A DNA stretch of 64,000 nt from Tiliqua scincoides (lineage: Eukaryota > Chordata > Lepidosauria > Squamata > Scincidae): positions 97,844,132 to 97,908,131 of the forward strand of contig NC_089821.1 of assembly GCF_035046505.1 (NCBI RefSeq), given 5' to 3'. The translations under genes were made by a program, and so were the position numbers. Position 1 is the stretch's first letter; every line of letters begins with the position of its first letter. Below the pieces are notes generated by a model. It was given only the letters and a program-made list of their open reading frames with translations, was not told the DNA's origin and did not search any database. Below, piece by piece: positions 36,044 through 51,000 of the stretch.

Positions 36044-39000
36044 GTAAGATCTGTTTTGTTGCACCTCACTGCGTAGATTTGTAGGCTACCTGCCAAGAAC
36101 TGTTTATCGATCACATGGATTTTCCTCCCCTTCCCTAAAGTTAGATGTCAATTACCTTGAGTAGCAGCAAATATATTAACATCCTTTTTAAAAAAAGAGG
36201 AATGGTGTTTGACCATATTAATTATGATTACTCAGACATATAACAACTTTCCTGTGCATTGAACCCTGCTGTCATCCAGGGGCGTACTACTACTCCCATT
36301 TTCAAGGTAAAGTGAACTGTGGTTTGATCAAACTTGCCCAATGGCCCTATAGCTGAGCTGGCAGTTGACCATTCTAGCTCTACAGATCACTGGGATGTTG
36401 TCAGGGCCAGTGCAGTGTTGTCAGGGCCAGTGCAGGGCCATGTTGCACAGTAGGTAAGGCACCTCCAAATAATTTTTCATAAGACTTTACAGTTAATTAT
36501 ATGCCATAGCACTATTGTGGTATTCATTTTAAAATTAAAAAAAAAATGATCAGTTGCATTTTTTACATGGGTTAAAAAAGCTAATCTGTATAAAACTGTG
36601 CCCTTAAAGGTTAGTACCACGCTCCTCTGAAGTCTGCGCCCTAGGCAGCTGCCTACTTGGCCTAATGATAGCACCAGCCCTGGATGTTGTGAGGCTCTGA
36701 TGGGTCACAACTGTACACTGCTTCAAGATGCAAAGTTGCACATGTGAATTAACTGCATCTTTAGTACACCCCATTGTCCATAGCAGACTCCTAGTTGATG
36801 AGCACTGAAGGGGTAACCTTAGGGACCACTAGATGGTAGTATTATTGCAGTAGCTTCTGGAATATAGTCTACCAGTGTTCTGAGACCAAGAAGATGGGAA
36901 CCTCTCATTTCTTTTAAGGTTACTGACTTTTCTTACTGGCTCCACACCTGTCTTTAACAGCGGACTTGATACACAATAATGTAACAGGAGAAACTTTGCC
37001 TGTTGGGCAGATAAAGTGAGGGGGTAAAGGTTCACCTCCTGAATGTTGGTGTGTCAAGATGTTCTTAAAGACATAGGAGCAGGCCCAGTTAAAAAAGCAG
37101 GCTGCTGTGAGGCCTAGTCTCATACAGGTTTGCTCAGAGGTAAGCAGTTTGTTGAAACCAACTTCTGAATAAGAGTACATACAGTGCATTCTTATGCATG
37201 TTTACTCATAAGTGAGTACCACTGTGTTCAATTTTGAACTTACTTGAGGTGAATGTGATCAGGATTCAGCCAAATCATGCCCTACTCTGTAGTCTTCTAA
37301 ACAAAAATGTAGCTTTAAAAAAGTCAGGGGGCTGGGCCTCCCTGTAGTGGGATCGGTTTCTGGGCTCCAGTCTAAAATAGAATTAGGGCCCAGATTGATG
37401 CGTGTCTACTTAGAGAGGTAAGGGCCCAGTCCTGCCCAGCTTTCCAGTGCTGATGCAAATGTGCCAACAGGGCATGCACTGAGTCCTGCAGTGGTGGCAG
37501 GAGTCACAAAAGCCTCCTCAAGATAAACATTTGTTCCCTTACCTCTGCGCTGTATTGGCACTGGTAAGTTGGATAGAATTGTACCCTAAGAACCATTGAA
37601 TTCATTGGGACTTACTCCCAAACAACAGCCTGGTCGTAAGTAAGTTTTTACTCAGAAGTAATTTCCACTGATTTCAATAGGTCTTACTCTCTCACAAGTG
37701 TGCGCCTAGGATTGACTTCTTACAGTGCGGAAAGTTGTCACTTTTGAGGCAATCAGCCATAGTTACCTGTGGGTTAATAAGTGTATTTAGGATGGTAGTC
37801 AAGAGAAAAACAGAATACCTGTAGTAGTCTTGGTACAACTCCCCTACCAGATATTGGAGTATTACTAGGGGCATCAGGATACACAAGGTAATTGGAAAAT
37901 TGCCCATCAGATTAGGCGTTCTGCATTTTACCACTGAGAAAGATAACATTTGGTGCTGAAGAAAAAAGGTTGTTACTGTATCCTGGGACGAGGAGGCTTT
38001 GCTTAGCTCTGAGAGTGCAGTTAGCCATTAAGAAAGCTGCATTCCTGCCGACAGAGCCTTGCTTTTGTAGCAGCTGCCTCTAAAATGAAACAGGCACTTG
38101 AAATCAATTGCAGACGTGTTTCAGTGTGTACTAACTGGGATAGGCCCAGCAGGAACTACAAACACTCGGCCCCACTGACGTGGAGCCCTTAATTGTACTC
38201 CACATCAGCAAATAGCACACCAAATTCATCACTCTCTGGTTGGTGCTGCTGACTAGGAGTGTATACTTGGAGCATTTATAGTTCTGAAACTGTTTCTTGC
38301 AAGCGGCCTAAAGTTTGCCTGGCCATTGCACAGCGTTTATTTCTTTAACATCCTTTAACATTTCTTTAACATTTTTCTTTCACATTTCCCTTTTGGTGCC
38401 TGTGAGCATTGAAATACAGCCAGCACAGCCATTGAAGTACAGCCAAATTCCACTGGGATTTTGCTGTACCCAAGGGCAGGTATGGTTAGAATTCAGAGTT
38501 GCAAATTCTCCTCCGTTTTTTTCCTAAAACCCCAAGGTCCACCAACTGGTCACAGTTGGCACAGGGGGGGTGGAGCCAATTACTTGATGCACTGCAGGAG
38601 CTGTGTGTGTGTGTGTGTCCAAATCTACATCTGAATTACTACAGAGTAGGGACTGTAAATCAGTCTGACGTGGTGGTGGTGGGAGAAGTCTTATTTCTTG
38701 TTGCTTCCCTTAAGCAATTGGAAGCAACACTTCCCAATCTACTGCAAATTATCTACAAACTGATCCCAATACATTTTCTGCCCATTCTTTTCCTGGTACA
38801 AGGCCCGAACTAAAAGAAACCAGGTACACTTCAAAACAGTTTGCTTGAATCCTAGCTCCTAGTTTGGGGCATGTGGTTTGTGTGAAGTGGCCCCTATGCA
38901 CAGAATTAGACCACTTGCACACCACAATCAACTCACTTTAAAGTAGGCTTTCAGTGCTATGCAGAATAGTATGGTTCTGTGTATGATAGCCATACAAGTA

Positions 39001-42000
39001 ATGTGTGATGTGCTGGGAGATGAGCAGATTGACAACCCAGTTTTCAGCTGACTGGCACCCAGAGGAGCAGTGACACTAAAATGGCTACAACTGCATCCTA
39101 TGGGTGCTGCAGCAGCTGTTGGAGTCTCCTCAGGGGGACATTCATTCCCCTGAGTAAGGACGCAGGCCCCGTAATGGGGCTTCGCAAGTTTGTGCTGGCT
39201 ATTTTGCTGTTGAGAGTGCCAGGCCAGAAGGCCTGACACAGGGTTCTGGGTCCAGCAGAGCAGAGCAGAGCCTCCCTCCCCCCCCCCCACCACCCCAATA
39301 AACCTCTCTGCCACCTGGAGGTCTTCCCTTGCTCCAAGCAGTTGGCCTGTGGCTGGCACTGGGCACAGGATTGGGCTCAAAGTGACTGAGTGAACAGGTG
39401 CCATCCTGAATGATTAAATGAACTGAGTCTTTGCAATCAACTCCAATGGAAGGTGGTTTCCACTCTGAGTCTGTGGGATGACATTTGATTTTATCATTCA
39501 GATGGAATCACTGAGTTTTGTATCTCAGAGATTTCCTTTTCCTTTGCTTTTACAAATGAGCCATTCCAGAGTCTTTGAATTGCTTGTAGTGATGGACAAG
39601 TCATCGTCCCCCCTTAGCTCTTTTTGGAATTAGTTTGGAATTTACAAGCTTCCTCAGCAAGCATTTGGAAAAGGCAATCTGTTTTTCCAGAATGCTATCC
39701 TGACGTCATATGGCCCATATGCGATGATGGTGACATGTAATGGTGTTATATTCTTCAATAGCCCCTGGGAATCAAGAACTTGCAGTCAGGGGAGGCAAGG
39801 GAGGCAGAGCCTCACCTGTCATACTCCAATGAAAATAACTAATACTACTCCTACTAATGATGATGATAATTTTCCACTGATCCATGTTATTTCCATATGA
39901 TTCCAATCATTTTTTAATAGTCAAAGATCACCAGATGTGTGGAGCTCAGCTGCAAATACAGGGAGAGATGTGGCAGCATAGAGCTCAGTTTTCCCTCTGT
40001 TTGTGGCCAGATAGATCCCAGAATGCCTTGCAGCTTCTGGGTAGCACCCTAGAATGCCTTGTGGCACCATAGCAAGTGACCCCACTACAGTACGTCACCA
40101 CACATCATTGCTGGGAATTGTAGTTTAGTTCCACGTGCCCTGCAACCATCCTACAGCACCAGTCATGGCAGAGAGTTGCCTGAGACTTCACTGCTTCCCA
40201 CCAATTTCCCTCCCCAGAAAGAGCAAGGGAAGGTTTTAGATCTGGGCAGGGACAGCAACTACACAAAACATTTGTAAGAAACAATCAAGAGAACTGATTC
40301 TGCCAGGAGTTCTTTGATAAGATGTTGTAGCCTTCTCAAGATCCAGTTGGAGATATTAAAGCTCAGGGAGTGACAGTCCCCTAAGGCACACATCAAACCA
40401 TCCTTGAATTGCAAATAGCAGTTGAGAAATGCTTTTCCTTCCACTTTTTGTTCAAGCTGGGAAGACTCCTGACTTGACCCAGCCCTTTGCTTCTTCCTTT
40501 TTTGCTATCATGATATATAATAACAAATTCATTGAAATGGGAGACATTTATTATCACCCCCATAGATCTACAGATTTTCTGCTCTTCCTTCTTGATAGGC
40601 ATAGGGAACCTTGTTGCTTTCCAGGCCATCAACAGCATTCACTATTCACTGGCTAACATGTGGGGAAATGACAAGCTTTTATTTTTACAAATGACAGAAA
40701 AAAAGAGTGTTGCAACTATCCTTTTACTAGAGGACATCAGATTCCCAAAGAGATCCCTTTCTAATAAGCATTTGAACATAAAAAGCTTCAACATTAAGTA
40801 GAGCCTCAAGAGGAGTTGTGGCTGCTTGTTTTACATGGTTCGAACTTCTTATTCAGGATTTGTACAATTGGGCAAAATGTTATCATGGGCCAGAAAAATC
40901 AAAATGCAAACCTCATCTTTTGAACAAGGAGTACAGAGCAGATGAAAGACTGACAGTCCTAAGAGAGAGACTTTTTAAAATGGCATTTTTATCCCACTCC
41001 TCCTCTAAGGAGCTTTTCACCACCATCATTTATTATGACAAGAACTAGGTTGCTCCTGAGTTTGATCCAGCGCAGAAAATATTGACATTAGCAAACCTGC
41101 CAAAGTTTGCTAGTCAAGAAAAAGTGACCACCCCACAGCTAAAGTAGGTTTTTAGATCCCAAACAGTATTTTACAGCCCAATCCTATGGCTGCTGGTGCT
41201 GGGTGTCACAAAAGTGCTGTGAGGCACTTCACCAGCAACAGAGGAGACACAGCGCTGGTGGAGAGGTCCACATCAGTTGTTGCTGGGCTTCTTTGCCAGC
41301 AGGACGTCAAAGAAGAGTGCTAGCCGGTGAGTGTCCTGGAAGGGTTTTCGAGGAGGGGGAAGGGAGAGGGGACAGAACTGGGCTTGTGGAGGGCAGATTG
41401 GATATGGGAAGGGGGCAGGGACAATGACAGAGGCTGATACCGAATCCTGTCCCCCCTCCCAAGCCACAGAGTTCAACACGGGTCTCTCAGTTCTGCACCA
41501 GCTCAGTAACTGGCACAGATCTGGGGAGAAACCCAGATCTGCCTGAGTTCTGCACCGGAATCCTTTGGCAGCTGCTCTGGCCCCACAGGATACTACAGCA
41601 GCCATTTCAGCGCTGCAGTGCCATGCAGCGCTAGGGCAGCATAGGATTAGGCTTCCGGGCATTTACTTTAATTGTAACAGTTTTTAGTTTGTTTAACAGT
41701 TTCTCTCCCATTTTGTTAGAAGCCCAAAAGGATCCACACTGTAAAATCATATTCAAGTCTAGTGTCAGGGAAATAATGTGGGTGTTGCGTAGTGGCAGGA
41801 CTGTTCAGGCAGAATCTCCTGCCCTTGTCATTGGTCTATCCCAGTTGTCATTTTGAGACATTTCTTGGCCACAGCCTTCAAGGCAGCTGTGAGATAAGAG
41901 AGTGCAACAGAGCGACTGGAACCCACCAAACCCTTCATGGAGGCAAGACTTTATTGTTGCACTTGCTAGACAATGGCTGTAACTGAGACCTTCTTACAGC

Positions 42001-45000
42001 TTTTTTTCCTGACATCCTGAGTTCTTTAATACCTTATTCAGAAACTAATTTCTTCTGGAATGTCACACTTCTAATTTTCAACCACTAGAGTGCACTAGAA
42101 ATCCATTTTTTTCCCCTTTCTGGAATAAAATCAGGATTGTTTGTAATCTGTTTCCATACCAAAACTAACTTCCACAGAGCAGTGATATGGCATTAGAAGA
42201 ATCTTCCAGTGTCCGCTCTCTGACTCCAGCATGAAATTCAACACCAAGAATTAGCAATAGTGGCACCAGAATTTGCAATAGAGGGCAAAGAGGTAGAAAA
42301 AGAAATGCAAAGTTTCTCCCCCATGCTATTAAAAATGGAGCCAAAACCCTGCCAAAACTCAAGCCAAATTCATAATGGGCTCACTTACAACTCTTCCCTT
42401 CCTTTTCTCACCATTACTTTGCAATGGCTACTATAGAAGCAGAAAGGGTCACCATAGCTTCTGCCATAAAAGAGCTACTTTGGGGCTTCTATGGCAGCAT
42501 CTTACACACAAGGGACCATAAGAAATGAAATTCCAGTTACTCGTGGTGGCCCTGTAGGAAAGTTAGAAGCCACAAGAACTACATATCCCATCGTTCCTGC
42601 TGCTCATGCTCTCTAATGACCATGGAAGTGATACTTTCCACACTTTTTTGCAGTACAGGTTGGGAAATTGGCCTCTTTAATGCATCACTGCTATTTGCAA
42701 TGTGTTTTTATGCTGCCACTGTCAGCCATTGATTATCACAGTGGAGATGACAAAGGGAAGCTGTCTGTGGCAGTGGAGATCTGGCATGCAAGTTCCCTGG
42801 TGGAGATGGGGGCATTCCTGACAGATGGGAATGTCCCTCATTGCATCCTGTAGGCAGGTCAAAACTCAAAGGGTAGAGCTCCCTGTGCATGGGGATCAGG
42901 ACCCAGATCGTTCCTGCCTCGCACACAGGCTGGTCGCCCTTTAGAGCTCTCCTGCACAGCTCGCCTTTTTTTTCCTCTCCCGGGCCTTCTCCTCCCTCCC
43001 CCTCGGGCTTGTCAGCTGGGGCGTCAGGAGGCTTCTTCGGAGCAGGCAGGCACACTCCACTCAGCAGCGCTTCCAGCCTGCCTCCGTACCTTGCCGCTCC
43101 AAGGTCCCTGAAGCACGGCACCCCTGCACCCGCCTCCAGGGATACAGCAGCAGCAGCTGTTTTGGCACACCTGTTCCGCGTCTCTCAGAGGTGGTGGCAG
43201 GGAAGGGGGGTCTGGGAAGCCATTTTAGGGACCTTGTTTTGTATCTTGGCTCTGGCTGGTACAACTGTTGTGAGACCTGGTCTCGGTGAATTTTGAAAAG
43301 GTACCCCCTTTTGTGTCTTGGCTTAGGCTGGTAAATTGTTAGGTGTTTTTTGGCCCCTGGTGCCCCCCAATAAATTCCCCCCCCCCATTTTTAACTGCTA
43401 ATTTTTTCTGCTGAACTCACTATGTCTTCTGACATGAGTTCTGAGTCCAGCCTGCCTGACCTGGGCACTTCACATATACCCAGATTAGCCAAATCTCTGG
43501 CACCCACTCACAAGGCACCCAAGACTCCCGCAGCCCCTTCTTCTATAGGGAGCTCAGACAGAGAACACATTATGCAATGGCTGGAGGGACTTACAGATGC
43601 CAGGTTGGCTGCACACAGCTCTGCCGCTCAACCATCTCAGTCCTCCAATGACAGGGGCAAGGGCAAGGCTAAACATCTCAGAACCCCTCCCTGCCCACCC
43701 TTAGCCCCACAAGGGTCTGATTTTTCCACCGCCTCAGACTCTGATGTCCCCAGGCGTAAGAAAAGTCTTAACACTCTAAGCCTCGGGGAGCCACGCATGC
43801 TACAAAGTCCAAGTGCTCACCAGTCGCTGCCATGGGACATGGGGGCCTTGAACTCAGTTCTTCTGAGGAACACTCCTCTAGAGAAGAAGGAGAATTGTCT
43901 GCGGAGGACCAGGGAGGTGCTGACTCCAACATGAATCGCCTTTTTCCAGCAGAATTCCTACCCAGGGTATTGGAGAAGGTAATCAGAGCCTTGATCCTCA
44001 ATGCATCCACAGATGTTGAATCTGGCTCGGCTGCACTATCCTCCACTTCAGGTCGGCCTCTGTTTCCCCAAGGGCCCCTCCACCAGGCAGAGATCCCTTT
44101 CCCTGAGGCCTTTCTTGAAGTGATGGAATCTGAGTGGACAACACCTTTGCATGGCAGGAGGGATGCTAGATTAGTCAACAAATTATACTCCCTCCCCAGA
44201 AAGGTTCTTGAGAAAACTAGGACACCTGCCGTTTGATGAACTCTCTAACTCCAACCCTTCTCTTCCTAAGGCTGTCAAGGAATCTCTCAAAAAGATCTCC
44301 CTGGCAGTAGCATTCATGGCTGACTCCTCCCTGGACGCTCTCCAGTTCTTGTCCAGGGCCATGGCCTCCAACGTAGTGGCTAGACGCAACCTGCGGCTTT
44401 GCTCTTGGGATGCAGATCCTGGTTCGCAAAGCAGGCTAGTAGATACCCTCTTTGTCAGGGGTAAGCTCTTCGGTCAGTCTCTTGAACCTGTTCTGGTGGA
44501 AAATAGGGACAAGCAAAAGGTCTTGCCTTCTGCACCCAAAAGTCAGGTAAAATTCAGACCCATCCCGCCTTTTTGCTCCTTTCGTGTCTCAGGCAAATCC
44601 AGAGAACAAGCTTGATTCAAGCCTAGGTGGCACAAGAGCAGGTTTCCCCGGAAACAGGGAAAATTCCTCCCTTCTCGGGGCCAATTCACATCCCAGGTCC
44701 TCCAAGGACAAATCTGTGTGACGCCACACCTCCTTTCCCCTCAGTTCCAGTCAGTGCCCGGCTTCTGCAATTCGCCCCTCTCTGGCATCAAACCACTATG
44801 GATGCCTGGGTTCTGGAAACCATCTCCAGAGGTTACTCTCTAGAATTTCTCAGGAAACCTCAAGACAGGTTCTGGCAGGTCCCCCCTTCCATGGTTCCTG
44901 CAAAGCACTCTGCCATGCTGGAAGCCATCAACCACCTCCTCGCCATAGGGGCGGTAGAGGAGGTTCCGATACTGGAAAGGAACTCAGGGGTCTAGTCAGT

Positions 45001-48000
45001 CTTTTTCCTAGTGCCAAAATGAAATGGAGAGATGCGGGGAATCTAAAATGGCTGAATTTGTTTCTGGTCAAAAGAAAATTCAAGATGGAAACAGTCCAGA
45101 CCATTTCCTCAGATGGGGAATTTCCTTCAGATGGGAGACTACCTTTCCTCCAGCGACCTATCAGAGGCGTACCTTCATATTCCCATCCTCAGGGAACACT
45201 GGTGATACCTGAGGTTCTCCTATGGTTCCTTTCTGCAGTACCATGCTCTCCCTTTTGGGTTGGCCATCTCTCCCAGGGTGTTCACCAAAGTCCTAGTTAC
45301 CCTGATAGCACACTTCAGGCTACAGGGTCTGCATCATTTTCCTTACCTGGACGACCTCCTGATCAAAGCATCGTCCAGGGATTTAGCTCAGTCGCTCACC
45401 ACCCTTACAGTACGGTGCCTCAGGCAATATGGGTTTGTTATCAACGAATCCAAGAGCTTCCTGACACCCTCACAAGTACTGGAACATCTGGGTGTTCAGT
45501 TCGACACCCAGAGTTTCCAAGCTTTCCTATCACAGGACAGACAACACAAGATTCTTCAATTGCTTCACAAGGTTATGAGGGACACACACACTGAACTATT
45601 GTCACTTGCCAGGCTTCAGGGGATGCTAATCTCGTGCCTCCAACTAGTCAACTGGGCATGTTTTCACACTAGGAAACTGCAGCAGTTTCTGTCCCCTTAT
45701 GCAAAGCTAGTAGAGAGATGGTCACAGATCAGGCTTCAGGTCCCCTTGTTTCTGAAGAGGGACTTGCAATGGTGGATGACCGACAACTGGTTAGCCCAAG
45801 GGGTCAGTCTCTACATCTATCGCCAGTCAGTTAAGATGGGGGGCCCATCTGAATGGGAGACTGGTTCAGGGGCGTTGGTCCTCTCAGGAAGCTTCCCTCA
45901 GTATCAATCTGCTGGAATTGAGAGCGATCCAGCTAGCTCTTGCCCATTTCGAGCCTCTTGTCCTTCAGGAACACATTCTAGTCAGGACCGACAATATGTC
46001 AGCCAGAGCCTACCTGAACCACCAAGGGGGGTCACTGTCAAGGCAACATGAGGGAGGCAAGCCTGATCCTTCAGTGGGCAGAAAGAAATCTTCTATCTCT
46101 AAGCGCCCAACACCTAGCGGGAAAGTCAAATGTAGAGGCGGATTGGCTAAGCCAGAGAAGGCTTGCAAAGACAGAATGGAGTCTGCATCCTCAAACCTTC
46201 TCGGAAATCACAGCCCACTTCGGCATACCAGTCCTGGATCTGTTCGCCACAAGCAAAAACACCCAAGTGGAAAGAAAGGTTCTTTTCCAGGACGGAGGAT
46301 CCAAGGGTGGAGGCAGTCAATGCTCTTTCGACCCCTTGGCCAGAGGGTCTTCTTTATGCCTTTCCCCCAGTTCCTCTTCTGGCACAGGTGCTCAGACTAA
46401 TAAGGCTACACAAGGCGACAGTGGTCCTAGTTGCCCCAGACTGGCCAAGGCAACCCTGGTATCCAGAACTTCAACAGATGTCAGTTCTCCCCCCCTTGGA
46501 AAACTCCTCACCAGGCAGATCTTCCTTCCCATGGCCCACTACATCATCCACAGTCACACAGGTTTCATCTGACTGCGTGGAAGTTGAAGGGCTAGAGCTT
46601 AAACGCCTAGGTTTCTCTGAGAGGGTCATTTCCACCATGTTATCCTCTAGACTGTCTTCCATGAGAAGGGTTTATAGAACCATGTGGAAGAGGTTTCGTT
46701 TGTGGTGTAGAGAAAAGGATCTTGACCCCAGTTCCCCGCCAGTTTCTGTTTTTCTTGACTTCCTACAGGACAGGCTGCAGAAGGGCCTCAAGACTTCCAC
46801 CCTGCGGTGCCAGGTGGCGGCAATTCAAGGCACTCTGGGAGCAGCAGGCCATCTGTCTCTACTGATGCACCCCCATGTTAAACGTTTTTTAAAGGGGGTG
46901 GCTCTTCTTAATCCTCCCACCATTCTTAGGGTACCAACTTGGGACCTTTTCAAAGTTCTTACAGCTCCATCTAGTGCTCCCTTTGAGCCTCTGGCTACAA
47001 TTCCTTTAAAAATGATCTCCATAAAGACTGCCTTCCTTGTGGCTATCACGTCTGCTAGTAGAGGAACTGGGAGCCCTGTCTATTCATCCCAAACTCTATG
47101 TCTTTCACAAGGACAGTGTGGTTCTCCGAACTGACCTGTCTTTCTTGCCCAAAGTCAATTCGATTTTCCACCGGTAACAAGAACAGTCCTGCCGTCCTGC
47201 CATAGCCTACCAGGGTAGGACACTAGGAGGGGAAAGTCTCTTCCGTAACTCTGGCTAGGTGATTGAGAACATGCATTTCTCTGGCCTTTGAAGCTTTGGG
47301 ACTCCAACCTCCTGAAGGGATTCTAGTCCATTCGTTGATGGAGGCAGCCACTTTGGCCGCCTTCAATGGCATTCCTCCTTGTCTGAGATCTGTAGAGCAG
47401 CCACTTGGTCATCACCTCATACCTTTCTGAAGCACTATAAAGTTAACTCTCACACCTCCGTGGATGCTGCCTTTGGACGTAAAGTCCTCCAAAAGGTGCT
47501 TAAGGTTTAAGGTGTTCTGTCTCTGATCCCGCCCAACTCAGGGATTACTGCTCAGGGAGATCCCATCTGTCAGGAATGCCCCCATCTCCACCAGGGAAAT
47601 CAGGAGTTTATGGCTTACCTTGGTAAGTCCTGTTCCTGGTGGAGACGGGGCATTCCGTCCTCCCGTTTTTCTATTCTCGTTGGACTTGGCACCTTTCTGG
47701 TCCAGTTTGAGGTATGAACACACAATGAGGGGTTAGTCTTTGCTTGTTTGGGGTCTACTGCACTCTCGTTTTTCTATCCTTGGTGTCTCTTCACCGTTTT
47801 TTGTCTGAAGTTGACCTTTTCCACATTATGAAGTTGTTTTTTCTGAGGACTGTGGCTCGGCTATTAGTCTGGGTCCTGGTCCCCGCACACAGGCAGCTCC
47901 ACCCTTTGGGTTTTGACCTGCCTACAGGATGCGACGAGGGACATTCCCATCTGTCTGGAATGCCCCCTGTCTCCACCAGAAACAGGACTTACCAAGGTAA

Positions 48001-51000
48001 GTCATAAACTCCTGATATCAATGTCACAAGTGAATATCTTTTCCATCATATTCTTGGACCTATTCGTCTCTGCTAGAGAAGGCCTCCTATTATTTAGATG
48101 TGTGTCTTTTCTATTTAGGGGTGACAAATTGCATTTCAATAATATCTAAAGATTGTTCTCTACAGCTGATTTTCATATGCTGCAGAATCCACGACTTCTG
48201 CCCAACCGTATTTTTCACTTCTGCTGACTTCCAGTTCATTATAGCACACTGCAGCTGCCAAGCCCTGTTAAAAAAGTTATCCCTCTGGAAAAATAATTTC
48301 TGCCTTGCCATTCCAGGACTGTACTGGCCCACCCGGCTTGTTTCGAGAAGCAGGAACTGTCTTAAACACAAAAACCACAGCGCAAGCCACAGCTTGGATT
48401 TTTTAATAGCAAATGCTGGTAGTGGTTCCCAAAGTATGAGCTGTGGTTCCCTGGAGAGCTGTGGAAGCCAGCCAGGGGAGCTGTGAATTCTTCATGAAAA
48501 ATCTACTGCCCTATACAGTGTATAGGATTGTAGCCATAATGGGGAGCCACGGCCAATGACCCAGTATGTCAAGGCAGCTCAGTTGAAAAAGTTCGGGAAC
48601 CACTGGGCTAGGGATTAGTCTCTGCCAGGTTCCAGGAACAAGTCAGTGTCTCATATGAGGTACTTATCTACTGAAAGAGACTCCCATATACAGCTTTGCC
48701 TTTTGTATTGTTTAGACCCTGCCCAGACAATGAAGCCACTTTTCCGTTCCTTAAGGCCAAATTTTAATGTTATGTGGAAAGCGTAATGTAAACGTATAAG
48801 ACAGAGAGAGAGTTTGTAAATAGTAAGCCAGAGAGGTGAAACTATAGGGGAATTAGGAGGATTAGGACTGAGGAGTAAGGGGGTTAGGACTTTGCCCCTG
48901 CCATGATTCCAACCTATTTTAGGGCCCAATCCTATCCAATTTTCCAGTGCTGATGTTGCTGTGCCAATGCGGCATGCACAGCTTCCTGTGTTGGGTAGGC
49001 AGTCTCAGAGGCCTCCTCAAGGTATGGGAACATTTGTTGCAGCTGCACTGGTGCTGGAAAAGTTGGATAGGATTGGCCCCTTAGTTGTCAAAAGACCACT
49101 TCCATTGGCTTTCAGTGGAAGGGTTTAAAAAAAATAAATTAAAATAGCATTCATGGGTTAGGGATACAATCAGAATCAGAACTGCAGCAGGGGGCCCTAA
49201 CATTTACTGTTTATCTGTGTTGTCACTGCAGATGTTCAGATCTTCTTGTTCACAATGACCTTCCCACCACCAGCATCATCATGTGTTTTGTGGATGAAGT
49301 CTGGTCCACTCTCCTCCGCTCTGTTCACAGTGTTCTCAATCGATCCCCTCCACAGTATATTAAAGAGGTCATTTTGGTGGATGATTTCAGCGCAAAAGGT
49401 AGGATAAAGCTTTCCCTCCAAAGTTGCCTGAGAATTAAAATGTAGACAATTTGCTTGAAAAAAACAAAACTAAACAAAATTTCTAGTTGCTTCCATGATA
49501 GTACAAGTGGTCCTTGCAGTATTCCGGTCATATTCTATTGCTTTGAACTTCCCTGAGATCTTATGTTTCATAGGATCTCTATGTGGCATTTTTCCTACAT
49601 AGATGGAGGTTGTTACCTCTATGTAGGGGTTCCTGTGTAGGCATTCTGGGTACTGTGAGAATTGATTTTTACATGGGGACTTGAGCCAAGATGGCCGCCG
49701 GTGCAGCTGCTCCTTCTAAGTGCTCAGGCTTTTAATTTACAAATATTGTTTTATCCTTATATTCCCGTTACTCCCCCATTCGTTTATTTAAAGTTTATCT
49801 TTCTTCATGAGCTGAGTGAGATATTGAGAAGTTTTACAGCACAGTAAAAGTTCCTGAAGGGCATTATGTCGTCAGCTTCTTCAAAGAAAAGGCCGACAGT
49901 GCCGACAAAGAAAAGACAGAGAACCAGCCCGGCGACGAGTGGGACTGATAAGAAAGGTGCCAAAAGGAAAAAGAAGAATCTAAATAATGCGGTAAAGACC
50001 TCTCCTTCTATTGAGCCCTTTCTTTCACAGACTGTTACATTCCCCGCCCCCAAACCTTAAACAACAGTCTGAGGCTGCAAATGTTACCCCTCTCTGTTCT
50101 TCCTCTTTGGATTTATCAGCAGTATGTTTATCTGCCCCCGATAAGGAAGAAATTACCCAGAACACAGCTTCTGAGCTGCTAGGTGGAATTCAGACAAGCT
50201 TGGATGCCAGCATATCTTCTGTGGCGAAATTAAAAACATTGGGAGATGCCTGTTTAACTTCCGCTCAGACCCTTCTAACAATCTACGAACGTTTTAACAT
50301 ATTAGAAGGACAACTGCAAATTGTTTTACAGGCATTGCAGCGGTTGGAAAACAAAATCCAAACTGGCAGCAATTTTCATCCATGCCAGACCAGCTCCCTC
50401 TCAGCGCCACCCTCTCCTTTAAGAGTGAAGCCCAATAACAACTCACAACATGAGAGGGGAAGTTTAATTACTACTGCTTGCAATACACGTCTGAGATCAA
50501 TTCCCTCTGCTGTAGTTCTTAATATTCCTTATGGAGATGCTTTTCTGTGGTCTTCTAAACCCAGGACGGTTAAGGCTCTATCTCAACTGTTGAAGGTACA
50601 AGTGGATTTGTCTGCACTGAAGGAATTCTTCTTTTTGCCCTCCAGGAACTATACTAAAAGGCTCTATTTGGCTTTTAATTCAGAAGCAGTACCTAACCTT
50701 ATTTTTAACGCTAGAATACATTTTCGGAATTTTAACATAATTATTCAGAAAACTTTTTTACAGGTTGGAAGCCAAACGCTTTTTAAATTTAATTCTCATA
50801 AGCCGCCTATTTTAACTAAGGGACTGTCTTCTAGTTCTAGAATTAATGTCTCTTCTAGAACTCCCTCGAGTAGCACAGCGCATGGTATCAATCGAATCCC
50901 TCTGGTGGTGGACCCTGTGGGTGCAGGTTCCATGCTCACGAAGTCTCAGCACATGGAGACTTCCTTCTGCCTCCAGTCGGACTTTCCGAATCACCCCCCT

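Larger units (their letters stand above)
36044..42789 (+). other. GALNT5 intron 1, left part
   Basis: No exon is recognised. It holds two copies of the CTACTCAGAAGT-type element (37183-37271 and 37633-37714), worn 'cccaatcc' repeats (about 37425-37595 and 39075-39376), a short TTGTCAGGGCCAGTGCAG duplication (36398-36437), a (TG)n run (38601-38618) and the MITE at 41172-41655. The rest shows nothing recognisable. Confidence 0.6.
42790..48016 (+). mobile_element. DIRS-type (tyrosine recombinase) retrotransposon, broken
   Basis: The full DIRS layout is visible: left inverted terminal repeat at about 42794-42905, a gag-like region at about 43.4-44.6 kb, reverse transcriptase and RNase H at about 44.8-46.3 kb, a tyrosine-recombinase region at about 46.5-47.5 kb, an internal complementary region at about 47549-47650 and the right inverted repeat at 47869-48016. 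The internal region pairs with both outer ends, as expected for a circular-intermediate element. It is broken, with roughly half a dozen or more breaks. The left and right repeats differ at several percent of sites, so it is of middle age. It sits in GALNT5 intron 1 in the sense direction. Confidence 0.9.
48017..49231 (+). other. GALNT5 intron 1, right part
   Basis: It contains the two MITEs listed separately and no exon until the acceptor at 49231. Confidence 0.6.

Noticed and set aside
42708-43121. 137-codon open frame on the minus strand
   Set aside because: It lies over the left end of the DIRS element and has no recognised domain.
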